Assembly (NCBI RefSeq): GCF_004353845.1
Contig: NZ_CP037864.1
Span: forward strand, 372,001-436,000
Reading direction: 5' to 3'
Length of the DNA stretch: 64,000 nt
Origin: Citrobacter arsenatis
GTDB lineage: Bacteria > Pseudomonadota > Gammaproteobacteria > Enterobacterales > Enterobacteriaceae
How positions within the stretch are numbered: the first letter of the stretch is position 1; the number at the start of each line of letters is the position of its first letter. Shown one piece after another: positions 1-9,307 of this stretch. The translations under genes were made by a program, and so were the position numbers. Below the pieces are notes generated by a model. The model searched no databases. It worked only from the letters and a program-made list of their open reading frames with translations, and was not told the DNA's origin.

Positions 1-76
1 TGAAATGACGAAAGTAAGTGCTTACGAACTTATTACGCGCCTGACATCAAGGGTAGCGATGAAGTATATCGATTAA
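1..76 (+). CDS. alr: Alanine racemase, 3' end (partial)
   Basis: Read in frame from base 2, the first 75 bases encode EMTKVSAYELITRLTSRV followed by AMKYID and a TAA stop at 74-76. This matches the C-terminus of the E. coli PLP-dependent alanine racemase Alr, which supplies D-alanine for peptidoglycan. The rest of the gene lies before the window. The order alr-tyrB is the same as in E. coli K-12. The fragment is too short to judge anything else. Confidence 0.9.
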   Translation, partial: EMTKVSAYELITRLTSRVAMKYID

Positions 77-87
77 CAGTATGAAGT

Positions 88-117
88 GCCGGACAGGCGG
101 TGACGCCGCCGTCCGGC
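88..117. terminator. GC-rich palindrome between alr and tyrB
   Basis: Arms gccggac (88-94) and gtccggc (111-117) enclose a second inverted pair, ggcggt/gccgcc. The outer arms resemble REP ends. No T-run follows, so it is either a lone degenerate REP or a weak terminator for alr. Confidence 0.5.
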
Positions 118-204
118 AATATTCCTCTCAACATCCTCTCGATCTTCTCCCGCTTCCGGTTTATTGTGTTCTTAACCCCTGCCTGTAAACCTGGAGAACC
201 ACAC

Positions 205-1398
205 GTGTTTCAAAAAGTTGACGCCTACGCTGGCGACCCGATTTTATCGCTCATGGAGCGTTTCAAAGAAGATTCACGTCGCGACAAAGTGAACCTCAGC
301 ATCGGCCTGTACTACAACGAAGACGGCATTATTCCTCAGCTTAAAGCGGTGGCGGAAGCGGAATCCCGACTTAATGCCAAACCGCATGGCGCTTCACTGT
401 ATCTGCCGATGGAAGGTCTGAACACCTATCGCCATACTATTGCACCGCTGTTGTTTGGCGCAGAGCATCCGGTTCTCCAGCAGCAGCGCGTCGCAACCAT
501 TCAAACGCTGGGCGGCTCCGGTGCGCTAAAGGTTGGCGCCGACTTTCTGAAACGCTATTTCCCTGATTCTGGCGTGTGGGTCAGCGATCCGACCTGGGAA
601 AACCACATCGCGATTTTTGAAGGTGCTGGATTCGAAGTAAGTACTTACCCATGGTATGACGACACGACCAACGGCGTGCGTTTCAACGACCTGCTGGCCA
701 CGCTGAATACCTTACCGGCGCGCAGCATCGTACTGCTGCATCCGTGCTGCCATAACCCGACGGGCGCGGATTTAACTCCCGCGCAGTGGGATGGCGTTAT
801 TGAGATCCTGAAAGCTCGCGATCTAATCCCGTTCCTGGATATTGCTTACCAGGGTTTCGGCGGAGGAATGGAGGACGATGCCTACGCGATCCGCGCCATC
901 GCCAGCGCCGGATTGCCTGCCCTGGTCAGCAACTCATTCTCGAAGATTTTCTCTTTGTACGGTGAGCGCGTCGGCGGACTGTCTGTGGTATGTGAAGACG
1001 CTGATGCCGCTAGCCGCGTGCTGGGGCAGCTAAAAGCGACGGTGCGTCGTAACTACTCCAGCCCGCCAAATTTTGGTGCGCAGGTGGTTGCCGCGGTGTT
1101 GGGTGATGACGCACTGAAAGCCAGCTGGCTGGCGGAAGTCGAAGAGATGCGTACCCGCATTCTGGCGATGCGCCAAGAGCTGGTTAACGTATTGAATGCG
1201 GAGATCCCTGGTCGTAACTTTGATTACCTGCTGCAACAGCGCGGGATGTTCAGCTATACCGGGCTTAGCGCCGCTCAGGTCGATCGCCTGCGCGATGAGT
1301 TCGGAGTGTACCTGATAGCCAGCGGTCGTATGTGCGTGGCCGGGTTGAATCACGGTAACGTGCAGCGCGTGGCGAAGGCATTTGCCGCCGTCATGTAA
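205..1398 (+). CDS. tyrB: Aromatic-amino-acid aminotransferase TyrB
   Basis: PLP-dependent class I aminotransferase that makes tyrosine, phenylalanine and leucine from their 2-keto acids, using glutamate as amino donor. The 397-residue length and sequence match E. coli TyrB throughout. The PLP lysine is in the SNSFSKIFSLYGERVGG segment, and HPCCHNPTGAD carries the conserved cofactor-pocket Asn. The GTG at 205 is chosen because translation from it (MFQKVDAYAGDP) matches E. coli TyrB exactly in length, and ctggagaa lies just upstream. An ATG/GTG further upstream in frame would run through the alr-tyrB spacer. A tgtaaa half-site at 184-189 could be part of a TyrR box, but no complete box was seen. 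A REP pair follows the stop. Confidence 0.97.
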   Translation: MFQKVDAYAGDPILSLMERFKEDSRRDKVNLSIGLYYNEDGIIPQLKAVAEAESRLNAKPHGASLYLPMEGLNTYRHTIAPLLFGAEHPVLQQQRVATIQTLGGSGALKVGADFLKRYFPDSGVWVSDPTWENHIAIFEGAGFEVSTYPWYDDTTNGVRFNDLLATLNTLPARSIVLLHPCCHNPTGADLTPAQWDGVIEILKARDLIPFLDIAYQGFGGGMEDDAYAIRAIASAGLPALVSNSFSKIFSLYGERVGGLSVVCEDADAASRVLGQLKATVRRNYSSPPNFGAQVVAAVLGDDALKASWLAEVEEMRTRILAMRQELVNVLNAEIPGRNFDYLLQQRGMFSYTGLSAAQVDRLRDEFGVYLIASGRMCVAGLNHGNVQRVAKAFAAVM

Positions 1399-1411
1399 TC
1401 GACTTTGTGTG

Positions 1412-1500
1412 TTGCCGGATGGCGGCGTAAACGCCTTATCCGGCCTACAAGGGGATATGGATTTTCGTTTGTAGGCCGATAACCGTAGCGCCATCAGGCA
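1412..1500. repeat. REP pair (BIME) after tyrB
   Basis: Two head-to-head REP units: ttgccggatggcggcgtaaa through cggcctacaa (1412-1450), and gtaggccgat through gccatcaggca (1471-1500). They lie at the 3' end of tyrB, the usual REP position, where they stabilise mRNA ends or bind gyrase and IHF. Confidence 0.9.
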
Positions 1501-1645
1501 CGCATTCCTGTGTGATCGTGCTCCTTTTCCAGGACAAAACCAGAGAAAATCCTTCCTTTCCCTTTCCCTAAGGGGTAAGGTCAGATAGTTTTTTGACCAG
1601 TTGTTAATAAAAAAATGATAACTAACTGACTACTTAGGGAAAAAT

Positions 1646-2359
1646 ATGCGCAAGTTTACGTTGGCACTGAGTGCCGTTTGTTTATTATTCACGTTAAATC
1701 AGCCAGCCCAGGCGTTAGTTTCCTCTCCTTCTCAGCTTAATCCTGGCACCAACGTTGCAAAACTCGCTGAGCAGGCCCCCATTCATTGGGTCTCTGTGGC
1801 ACAAATTGAAAATAGCCTGACCGGACGTCCGCCGATGGCCGTCGGGTTTGATATCGATGACACCGTCCTCTTTTCCAGCCCGGGCTTCTGGCGCGGTAAA
1901 AAAACGTATTCCCCGGACAGTGAGGATTACCTGAAGAATCCGGCCTTCTGGGAAAAAATGAACAATGGCTGGGACGAATTCAGCATTCCAAAAGAAGTGG
2001 CGCGTCAGCTGATTGATATGCACGTGCGTCGCGGCGACAGTATCTTTTTCGTGACCGGGCGCAGCCAGACGAAGACCGAAACGGTGTCGAAAACGTTGTC
2101 TGATAACTTTCACATCCCGGCCGGCAATATGAATCCGGTCATTTTTGCCGGTGATAAGCCGGGTCAGAACACCAAAACGCAGTGGCTGCAGGATAAAAAT
2201 GTCCGCATGTTCTACGGTGACTCTGATAACGACATCACCGCCGCTCGCGACGTGGGCATCCGTGGTATTCGTATTTTGCGCGCCTCTAACTCCACTTATA
2301 AACCGCTGCCGCAGGCCGGTGCGTTTGGTGAAGAGGTGATCGTCAACTCAGAGTATTAA
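1646..2359 (+). CDS. aphA: Class B acid phosphatase AphA
   Basis: Periplasmic, Mg-dependent non-specific phosphatase and phosphotransferase of the HAD superfamily that dephosphorylates nucleotides so nucleosides can be taken up. The 237 residues match E. coli AphA in length. Residues 1-23 form a signal peptide ending at an AQA site. The catalytic HAD motif DIDDTVLFS lies near residue 69, motif II is FFVTGRS and motif III is FYGDSDNDITAA. The ATG at 1646 is preceded by a purine-rich tactt-aggg segment. In E. coli K-12 the next gene is yjbQ; here only 127 bases separate aphA from yjbR, so yjbQ is missing. Confidence 0.96.
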   Translation: MRKFTLALSAVCLLFTLNQPAQALVSSPSQLNPGTNVAKLAEQAPIHWVSVAQIENSLTGRPPMAVGFDIDDTVLFSSPGFWRGKKTYSPDSEDYLKNPAFWEKMNNGWDEFSIPKEVARQLIDMHVRRGDSIFFVTGRSQTKTETVSKTLSDNFHIPAGNMNPVIFAGDKPGQNTKTQWLQDKNVRMFYGDSDNDITAARDVGIRGIRILRASNSTYKPLPQAGAFGEEVIVNSEY

Positions 2360-2486
2360 GGACGCTGGCTGCGGGGTGCTGTTTTTTTAAACAAATTTGC
2401 ATTGCTGGCTTTTACCTTTTGCGGACTTGCTGCACACTGAATAAAAGATGTTCTCATTAGGCAACATGCTGGTAAGGGGAATAAAG

Positions 2487-2843
2487 ATGACGAATTCGGA
2501 GTTGCTGCAATACTGCATGGCAAAAACGGGCGCGGAGCAGAGCGTTCACAGCGACTGGAAGGCCACACAAATCAAAGTCGAAGATGTGCTCTTTGCCATG
2601 GTAAAAGAGGTGGAAGAACGCCCGGCGGTGTCTCTGAAAACCAGCCCGGAGCTGGCAGAGCTGTTACGTCAGCAGCATAGCGATGTACGGCCAAGCCGGC
2701 ATCTCAATAAGGCGCACTGGAGTACGGTGTATCTGGACGGCTCGCTGCCGGATTCACAGATTTATTATCTGGTAGACGCTTCATATCAGCAGGCTGTAAA
2801 CACGCTGCCGGAAGATAAACGCCGGACACTTGCGCAGCCCTGA
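2487..2843 (+). CDS. yjbR: MmcQ/YjbR-family DNA-binding-fold protein
   Basis: Conserved 118-residue protein of the MmcQ/YjbR family (CyaY-like fold) with no established biochemical role. The sequence MTNSELLQYCMAKTGAEQSV through the C-terminus aligns with E. coli YjbR. I start at ATG 2487, preceded by ggtaagggga; the in-frame ATG at 2448 would add 13 residues with no counterpart in E. coli. The gene is convergent with uvrA, and the gap between them is filled with REP units. Confidence 0.92.
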   Translation: MTNSELLQYCMAKTGAEQSVHSDWKATQIKVEDVLFAMVKEVEERPAVSLKTSPELAELLRQQHSDVRPSRHLNKAHWSTVYLDGSLPDSQIYYLVDASYQQAVNTLPEDKRRTLAQP

Positions 2844-2850
2844 TCCGTTT

Positions 2851-3215
2851 CGCCGGATGCGGCGCAAGCCCTTATCCGGCCTACAAGCTTTATGCCTGGT
2901 CTGTCGTTTCGTAGGCCTGATAAGCGCAGCGCCATCAGGATAACTACTGCCGGATGCGGCGCAAGCGCCTTATCCGGCCTACAAGCTTTATGTCTGTCTG
3001 TCGTTTCGTAGGCCTGATAAGCGCAGCGCCATCAGGATAACTACTGCCGGATGCGGTGCAAGCGCCTTATCCGGCCTACAAGCTTTATGCCTGGTCTGTC
3101 GTTTCGTAGGCCTGATAAGCGCAGCGCCATCAGGATAACTCCTGCCGAATGCGGCGCAAGCGCCTTATCTGACCTACAAGCAATTATGCATATTCTGTAG
3201 GCCAGACAAGTGTTG
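2851..3215. repeat. Four-unit REP/BIME tandem array
   Basis: Tandem units begin at about 2852, 2949, 3046 and 3144 (period 97-98 bp). Each contains gccggatgcggcgcaagcgc, a spacer with ctttatgcctgg, and an inverted gtaggcctgataagcgcagc half. The fourth unit is the most decayed (gccgaatg, tctgacc). The array fills the gap between convergent yjbR and uvrA and is the only content of this 377-base stretch. Confidence 0.93.
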
Positions 3216-3220
3216 CGCAA

Positions 3221-6043
3221 TTACAACAGCGGCTTGAGGAAACGGGCCGTGTGTGAGGCTTCACATTCAGCGACCGTTTCTGGCGTACCGGAGACCAGTA
3301 TTTCCCCGCCGCCGCTGCCGCCTTCCGGACCAAGGTCGACAATCCAGTCCGCCGTTTTAATCACGTCCAGATTGTGTTCAATCACCACGATGGTGTTGCC
3401 CTGATCGCGCAACTGATGCAACACGTCCAGCAACTGCTGAATATCCGCAAAATGCAGGCCGGTGGTCGGCTCATCGAGAATATATAGCGTTTGCCCGGTA
3501 CCGCGTTTTGACAGCTCGCGCGCCAGCTTCACACGCTGCGCCTCACCGCCCGAGAGCGTGGTAGCGGACTGACCCAGTCGAATGTACGTCAGGCCAACGT
3601 CCATCAGCGTTTGCAGCTTACGCGCCAGCGCCGGAACGGCATCGAAGAATTCACGCGCTTCTTCAATCGTCATATCCAGCACTTCGTGGATGGTCTTGCC
3701 CTTGTATTTAATCTCCAGCGTTTCGCGGTTATATCGCTTGCCTTTACACTGATCGCACGGCACGTAGATATCCGGCAGGAAGTGCATTTCGACTTTAATC
3801 ACACCGTCGCCCTGACAGGCTTCGCAGCGCCCACCACGGACATTAAAGCTGAAACGCCCCGGAGTGTAACCGCGAGCACGCGATTCCGGCACACCGGCAA
3901 ACAGTTCGCGCACTGGCGTAAACACGCCGGTGTAGGTTGCCGGGTTAGAGCGCGGCGTACGGCCAATCGGGCTTTGGTCAATGTCGATCACTTTGTCGAA
4001 ATGTTCCAGGCCCTGAACATCGCGATACGGCGCAGGTTCAGCCAGCGTGGCGCCGTTCAGCGCCGTCTGCGCAATCGGGAACAGCGTGTCGTTAATCAGC
4101 GTTGATTTACCCGAGCCGGAAACACCGGTAATGCAGGTAAACAAGCCAACCGGCAGCGTCAGGGTGACATCTTTCAGGTTATTGCCGTGCGCGCCGGTGA
4201 GCTTCAGCACTTTCTCTGGGTCAGCCGCCACGCGCTGTTTCGGCACTTCAATCTTGCGCTTCCCGCTCATGTACTGGCCGGTCAGTGACTCAGGCACCGC
4301 CATGATATCTTTGAGCGTACCTTCGGCAACCACCTGACCGCCGTGAACGCCAGCGCCGGGGCCGATATCGATAACGTGGTCGGCAGCGCGGATCGCATCT
4401 TCATCGTGCTCAACCACAATAACGGTATTACCCAGATTACGCAGGTGGATAAGCGTACCCAGCAGACGCTCGTTATCGCGCTGATGCAGACCGATAGACG
4501 GTTCATCCAGTACGTACATAACGCCGACCAGACCGGCGCCGATCTGGCTTGCCAGACGGATACGCTGAGCTTCACCGCCGGAGAGCGTTTCTGCCGAACG
4601 CGACAGCGTCAGGTAGTTGAGGCCGACGTTGACCAGGAACTTCAGACGATCGCCAATCTCTTTGAGAATTTTCTCTGCAATCTTCGCGCGCTGGCCCGCA
4701 AGCTTCAGGTTGTTAAAGAAATCCATCGCATGACCGATGCTCATATCGGAAATCGCGGGCAGCGGCGTATTTTCAACAAATACGTGGCGGGCTTCCCGCC
4801 GTAACCGCGTCCCTTCACAGCTGGCGCATGGTCGGTTGCTGATGAATTTGGCAAGTTCTTCACGTACCGCGCTGGATTCCGTCTCTTTATAACGGCGCTC
4901 CATATTGTGCAACACGCCTTCGAACGGATGGCGACGTACGGAGGTATCACCGCGATCGTTCATATATTTAAATTCGATATTCTCTTTACCTGAACCGTAC
5001 AGCACCACTTTATGCACGGTAGGGTTCAGGCTGGCCCATGGGGCTTCGACATCGAACTTATAGTGTTCCGCCAGTGACTTAAGCATCTGGAAGTAATAGA
5101 AGTTGCGGCGATCCCAGCCGCGAATAGCGCCGCCAGCTAGCGAGAGTTCCGGGTTTTGGATCACCCGATCAGGATCGAAATACTGCTGCACGCCGAGGCC
5201 GTCGCAGGTTGGGCACGCGCCTGCTGGGTTGTTAAACGAGAACAGACGTGGTTCCAGCTCGCGCATACTGTAGCCGCAGATTGGGCAGGCGAAGTTGGCG
5301 GAGAACAGCAGTTCTTCCGCTTTCGGGTCGTCCATATCGGCGACCACAGCCGTACCGCCGGACAGTTCCAGCGCGGTTTCAAAGGATTCGGCCAGTCGCT
5401 GGGTGAGGTCGTCGCGTACTTTAAAGCGGTCAATCACCACTTCGATGGTGTGTTTCTTTTGCAGTTCAAGCTTGGGCGGATCGGAAAGGTCGCATACTTC
5501 ACCGTCGATACGGGCGCGGATATAACCCTGGCCCGCCAGGTTTTCCAGCGTTTTGGTGTGCTCGCCTTTTCGCTCTTTAATTACCGGTGCCAGCAGCATC
5601 AGACGCTTGCCTTCCGGTTGCGACAGAACGTTGTCCACCATCTGGCTAACGGTCTGTGCCGCCAGGGGAACGTCGTGATCCGGGCAGCGTGGCTCGCCAA
5701 CGCGGGCAAACAGCAGACGCAGATAGTCGTGAATTTCGGTAATCGTACCTACCGTGGATCGCGGGTTGTGGGACGTCGATTTTTGTTCAATTGAGATGGC
5801 GGGAGACAGCCCCTCAATGTGGTCGACATCCGGCTTTTCCATCAGCGACAGAAACTGACGCGCGTACGCGGAAAGGGATTCAACGTAACGACGCTGCCCT
5901 TCGGCATACAAGGTGTCGAAAGCGAGCGAAGATTTGCCTGAGCCCGAAAGCCCGGTGACGACAATCAGCTTGTCGCGCGGGATGACGAGGTTGATGTTTT
6001 TGAGATTATGGGTGCGGGCGCCCCGAACTTCGATCTTATCCAT
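3221..6043 (-). CDS. uvrA: Excinuclease ABC subunit A, UvrA
   Basis: DNA-damage recognition ATPase of nucleotide excision repair; the UvrA dimer scans DNA with UvrB and loads it at lesions. Its 940 residues equal the E. coli length. There are two ABC ATPase halves: Walker A GLSGSGKSSLAFDT near residue 31 and GVSGSGKSTLINDT near residue 640, two signature LSGGEAQR motifs, and zinc modules CPICGYSMREL and CEACQGDGVIKVE...CDQC. The gene diverges from ssb, and a LexA box lies in the shared 251-base region, as in E. coli, so SOS induction is expected. Confidence 0.98.
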   Translation of the reverse strand: MDKIEVRGARTHNLKNINLVIPRDKLIVVTGLSGSGKSSLAFDTLYAEGQRRYVESLSAYARQFLSLMEKPDVDHIEGLSPAISIEQKSTSHNPRSTVGTITEIHDYLRLLFARVGEPRCPDHDVPLAAQTVSQMVDNVLSQPEGKRLMLLAPVIKERKGEHTKTLENLAGQGYIRARIDGEVCDLSDPPKLELQKKHTIEVVIDRFKVRDDLTQRLAESFETALELSGGTAVVADMDDPKAEELLFSANFACPICGYSMRELEPRLFSFNNPAGACPTCDGLGVQQYFDPDRVIQNPELSLAGGAIRGWDRRNFYYFQMLKSLAEHYKFDVEAPWASLNPTVHKVVLYGSGKENIEFKYMNDRGDTSVRRHPFEGVLHNMERRYKETESSAVREELAKFISNRPCASCEGTRLRREARHVFVENTPLPAISDMSIGHAMDFFNNLKLAGQRAKIAEKILKEIGDRLKFLVNVGLNYLTLSRSAETLSGGEAQRIRLASQIGAGLVGVMYVLDEPSIGLHQRDNERLLGTLIHLRNLGNTVIVVEHDEDAIRAADHVIDIGPGAGVHGGQVVAEGTLKDIMAVPESLTGQYMSGKRKIEVPKQRVAADPEKVLKLTGAHGNNLKDVTLTLPVGLFTCITGVSGSGKSTLINDTLFPIAQTALNGATLAEPAPYRDVQGLEHFDKVIDIDQSPIGRTPRSNPATYTGVFTPVRELFAGVPESRARGYTPGRFSFNVRGGRCEACQGDGVIKVEMHFLPDIYVPCDQCKGKRYNRETLEIKYKGKTIHEVLDMTIEEAREFFDAVPALARKLQTLMDVGLTYIRLGQSATTLSGGEAQRVKLARELSKRGTGQTLYILDEPTTGLHFADIQQLLDVLHQLRDQGNTIVVIEHNLDVIKTADWIVDLGPEGGSGGGEILVSGTPETVAECEASHTARFLKPLL

Positions 6044-6126
6044 TCATCTTTCCCGGATTAAACGCTTTTTTGCCTGGCTGCATGGTGCTACCGGCGATCA
6101 CAAACGGTTAATTATGACACAACCTA

Positions 6127-6146
6127 ACCTGAATGGATATACAGTA
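6127..6146. promoter_or_regulatory. LexA (SOS) box between uvrA and ssb
   Basis: The sequence acctgaatggatatacagta has the LexA core CTG-N10-CAG (6129-6131 and 6142-6144). It lies between divergent uvrA and ssb, the position of the known shared SOS box in E. coli. Confidence 0.9.
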
Positions 6147-6294
6147 TTGGAATGCAAAACGCATGTGCTTGTGCAACAATGTTTGTCGGGGGTTGTTTAC
6201 TGGAATCGATCTCGCAACGTAGTAAAAGCGCTATTGGAAATGCTACAATCCCGCGCTTACACTTATTCAGTAACGTTTTTCAGGAGACACGATC

Positions 6295-6819
6295 ATGGCC
6301 AGCAGAGGCGTAAACAAGGTGATTCTCGTCGGTAATCTGGGCCAGGACCCGGAAGTACGCTATATGCCGAATGGTGGCGCAGTTGCCAACATTACGCTGG
6401 CTACTTCCGAATCCTGGCGTGATAAAGCGACCGGCGAAATGAAAGAGCAGACTGAATGGCACCGCGTTGTGCTGTTTGGCAAACTGGCGGAAGTGGCCAG
6501 CGAATATCTGCGTAAAGGTTCCCAGGTCTATATCGAAGGTCAACTGCGTACCCGCAAATGGACCGATCAGTCTGGCGTAGAAAAATACACCACTGAAGTT
6601 GTGGTTAACGTTGGCGGCACCATGCAAATGCTGGGCGGTCGTCAGGGTGGTGGTGCTCCGGCAGGTGGCGGCCAGCAGCAGGGTGGTTGGGGTCAGCCTC
6701 AGCAGCCGCAGGGTGGCAATCAGTTCAGCGGCGGCGCGCAGTCTCGCCCGCAGCAGTCAGCTCCGGCAGCGCCGTCTAACGAGCCGCCGATGGATTTCGA
6801 CGACGATATTCCGTTCTAA
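6295..6819 (+). CDS. ssb: Single-stranded DNA-binding protein SSB
   Basis: Essential homotetrameric ssDNA-binding protein of replication, recombination and repair. Residues 1 to about 113 form the OB fold (MASRGVNKVILVGNLGQDPE). A Gly/Gln/Pro-rich linker follows, and the acidic tip MDFDDDIPF docks partner proteins. The 174-residue length against 178 in E. coli reflects a shorter linker. ATG 6295 is preceded by caggagacacgatc. The gene diverges from uvrA and shares its LexA box. Confidence 0.98.
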   Translation: MASRGVNKVILVGNLGQDPEVRYMPNGGAVANITLATSESWRDKATGEMKEQTEWHRVVLFGKLAEVASEYLRKGSQVYIEGQLRTRKWTDQSGVEKYTTEVVVNVGGTMQMLGGRQGGGAPAGGGQQQGGWGQPQQPQGGNQFSGGAQSRPQQSAPAAPSNEPPMDFDDDIPF

Positions 6820-6843
6820 TCCCTCTGCTCTTCGCTGAAAATT

Positions 6844-6871
6844 ATGGCTACCTCAGGTTTGGGGTAGCCAT
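6844..6871 (+). terminator. Hairpin after ssb
   Basis: Perfect nine-base arms atggctacc (6844-6852) and ggtagccat (6863-6871), followed by an AT-rich but not pure-T tail. It is the likely ssb terminator and lies just before the 3' end of convergent yjcB. Confidence 0.65.
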
Positions 6872-6885
6872 ATTCAATTCTGTTA

Positions 6886-7167
6886 TCAGTTCAACACCAT
6901 CGGCCAGTCTGGCGGTGTGTGGCTCATCACTTCAACCATCACTGTTTCAATATTCTTCCAGATTGCGGACATATCCACCAGGGTTATGCCGAGTAATCCG
7001 GTCGCAAACCAGCAGGCAAAAACCAGCCCTAAACCGCTGCTAATGACGGCCAGGCCAATATAATCTGATTTACGAAAACGGATATTGAGCGTACTGGCTA
7101 AAAACATCAGCACCGCACTGAGTAATTGCCACCGCAGAAGAACCACGCCAGTTGTTATCGTTGCCAT
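6886..7167 (-). CDS. yjcB: Small inner-membrane protein YjcB
   Basis: A 93-residue hydrophobic protein that aligns along its whole length with E. coli YjcB (MATITTGVVLLRWQLLSAVL...). Two or three membrane helices are visible: about residues 7-25, 35-60 and possibly a C-terminal amphipathic segment. No function is established. A perfect CRP-type palindrome lies about 125 bases upstream of its start. Confidence 0.88.
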   Translation of the reverse strand: MATITTGVVLLRWQLLSAVLMFLASTLNIRFRKSDYIGLAVISSGLGLVFACWFATGLLGITLVDMSAIWKNIETVMVEVMSHTPPDWPMVLN

Positions 7168-7718
7168 TAAAAACGTCCTCAGAAAGTCTGGATGCCCAGG
7201 ACAGCGCGGGGGTGTTCACCGAGGGTGTAGTACTCTGGCTATCGACGGGCAATAACATGAATGAAACATTGTTTCTGTTACATGATTTTTGTGAACTATA
7301 TCACATATGCTCGTTTGTTCACCAGTAGTGGCCGTAATTTTTGCAGGGTGATAACCATGATTTTTGTGTGGCTATATTCAAAGAAGCAATGATACTAAAT
7401 AATCAATCTCAAAGGTGCATTTACGCTACTTGTTTAATTTATCCTAAATTAATCGTTAAAAAAATTTAATGAATTTCTTAAACACAACCAGGATAGTGCT
7501 CATAAAAAATTACTTCTTGGGGATAATAACGTTATGAAATAAGCATAACTTTAAGTTTGCCTTACGTAAAAATAATATCATCATCAACTATTATCAGATT
7601 TTTACATAGAGAAGTCTGTTGCTAATACTGGTAGATTCATGCAACTTAATCAGTCGGTGTTTATAGCATCCTGCCTTAATGGGTTCTGGCATATACGAAA
7701 CAGGGAAATAGGGCTGAC
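7168..7718. other. 550-base AT-rich gap between divergent yjcB and pdeC
   Basis: No supported gene is seen here. The stretch is AT-rich, especially 7380-7620. Its only clear element is the CRP-type palindrome at 7290-7305. It probably holds the promoters of divergent yjcB and pdeC. Confidence 0.6.
7290..7305. promoter_or_regulatory. Perfect CRP-type site TGTGA-N6-TCACA
   Basis: tgtga (7290-7294), actata, tcaca (7301-7305) is a full match to the CRP core. It is centred at 7297.5, 130 bases upstream of the yjcB start and 421 bases upstream of pdeC, so its target is uncertain. Confidence 0.7.
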
Positions 7719-9305
7719 ATGAATCACAGTACACGACGCAAGATGCTGAAGTTCCTCGGAACATTCATGGTGGTATTGCTCCCCGTGGTGCTGGCGTTAT
7801 GGTTTGCTCAAATCCGTGCAATGTCCGAAACCCGTAATCAACTTCGCTCCTTTGCTCAACTGGTGTTAAATAAAACTGAATTGGTGATCCAACAAGCCGA
7901 TTTAGCGCGTGATATGGCCCAATTGTATCAGGGTAAGATGTGTACCCCGGCACATCAGAAAAGTATGTTAAATATTATTCGTGGCCGTTTATATATCAGC
8001 GAGCTAATTTATGCGCAGGGCGATCATTTTTTGTGCTCTACGTCGATGGTACCGCCTGCCACCTATATTATGCCGACTGCCGACTATAAACGTACGCCAG
8101 ACATCTCCATCTATTACTATCGTGATACTCCCTTTTTCGCTGGTTACCGAATGACGTATATGCAACGGGGAAACTACGTTGTCGTCATTAACCCATTATC
8201 TTACAGCGAAGTGATGTCAGATGATCCGGATCTGTCCTGGGGCGTGTACGACACGGTAACGGATACCTTTTTCTCTGCCAGCGAAGGTGCGCCTATTGCG
8301 CAATTATTGTCGTTGGTGCGAGGTGAAGCTTCGACTTTCCAGTTGGACGAGCGCTTCTATACCATAGTGCATTCAGAAAAACGCCCGATTGCGATTATTG
8401 TGTCGACTTCAGGCGAGCGCGTAAGTCAGATTTTTTATCACGAGGCGGTATTAACGATTCCTTTCGGGATTATCTGCAGCATCCTGATACTGCTAATGTG
8501 GTGGCGCACGCGTCAGGAATACTTATCTCCTCGCCGCTTGTTAAAACGCGCAATCAAAAAACGTCAACTGCGTCTGCACTACCAGCCGATCATTGATATC
8601 AAAAACGGTCAGTGCGTTGGGGCTGAGGCTCTGCTGCGCTGGCCGGGCTGTAATGGTGAAGTGATGAGCCCGACCGAGTTTATTCCGCTGGCTGAAAAAG
8701 AGGGAATGATTGAGCGCATCACGGATTATGTCGTTGAAGAGGTGTTCAACGATTTAGGCTATTTTCTGTCGGCGCATCCTCAACTTTATATCTCGATAAA
8801 CCTGTCTGCTTCTGATTTTCATTCATCCCGGCTCATTGCGCTGATTACCGACAAAAACCGTGAGTGCTCGGTGGCGGCCCAGCAAATTAAAGTCGAGGTA
8901 ACGGAGCGTGGGTTTATTGATATAGATAAAATGACCCCGGTAATCCAGGCGTTTCGCCAGGCGGGTTATGAAGTGGCGTTTGATGATTTTGGCACGGGAT
9001 ATTCCAATCTACATAATTTGTCCGCGTTGAATATTGATATCCTGAAGATCGACAAATCGTTTATCAGCACTTTGTCCAGTAACAGCACCAGTCACCTGAT
9101 TGCCGAACATATCATCGAAATGGCGCAAAGCTTACACCTGAAGACGATTGCAGAAGGGGTGGAAACGATCGAGCAAATCGAGTGGCTACGCGAACGTGGT
9201 GTACAGTATTGTCAGGGCTGGTATTTTGCGAAGGCGCTACCGCCGCAGGAGTTCATACACTGGGTACAACGGTCGCCCGCCATACTGACGCAAAGCGGGC
9301 AATAA
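7719..9305 (+). CDS. pdeC: Cyclic-di-GMP phosphodiesterase PdeC (YjcC), CSS-EAL protein
   Basis: Membrane phosphodiesterase that hydrolyses c-di-GMP. The 528 residues match E. coli YjcC/PdeC. They comprise a membrane helix (about 15-35), a periplasmic CSS-motif sensor with paired cysteines (KMCTPAHQ and FLCSTS), a second helix (about 243-262) and a C-terminal EAL domain. The EAL domain keeps GAEALLRW, the NLSASDF metal site, FDDFGTGYSNL, DILKIDKSF and the AEGVET loop, so it looks catalytically competent. In E. coli the disulfide state of the CSS domain, set by DsbA/B, controls activity; that this applies here is inferred from the conserved cysteines. soxS follows on the opposite strand with only two bases between the stops. 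Confidence 0.95.
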   Translation: MNHSTRRKMLKFLGTFMVVLLPVVLALWFAQIRAMSETRNQLRSFAQLVLNKTELVIQQADLARDMAQLYQGKMCTPAHQKSMLNIIRGRLYISELIYAQGDHFLCSTSMVPPATYIMPTADYKRTPDISIYYYRDTPFFAGYRMTYMQRGNYVVVINPLSYSEVMSDDPDLSWGVYDTVTDTFFSASEGAPIAQLLSLVRGEASTFQLDERFYTIVHSEKRPIAIIVSTSGERVSQIFYHEAVLTIPFGIICSILILLMWWRTRQEYLSPRRLLKRAIKKRQLRLHYQPIIDIKNGQCVGAEALLRWPGCNGEVMSPTEFIPLAEKEGMIERITDYVVEEVFNDLGYFLSAHPQLYISINLSASDFHSSRLIALITDKNRECSVAAQQIKVEVTERGFIDIDKMTPVIQAFRQAGYEVAFDDFGTGYSNLHNLSALNIDILKIDKSFISTLSSNSTSHLIAEHIIEMAQSLHLKTIAEGVETIEQIEWLRERGVQYCQGWYFAKALPPQEFIHWVQRSPAILTQSGQ

Positions 9306-9307
9306 TC

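Noticed and set aside
5156..5794. 212-residue reading frame opposite uvrA
   Set aside because: Entirely within uvrA on the other strand, with no homology and normal uvrA codon pattern; a shadow of the GC-rich coding strand.
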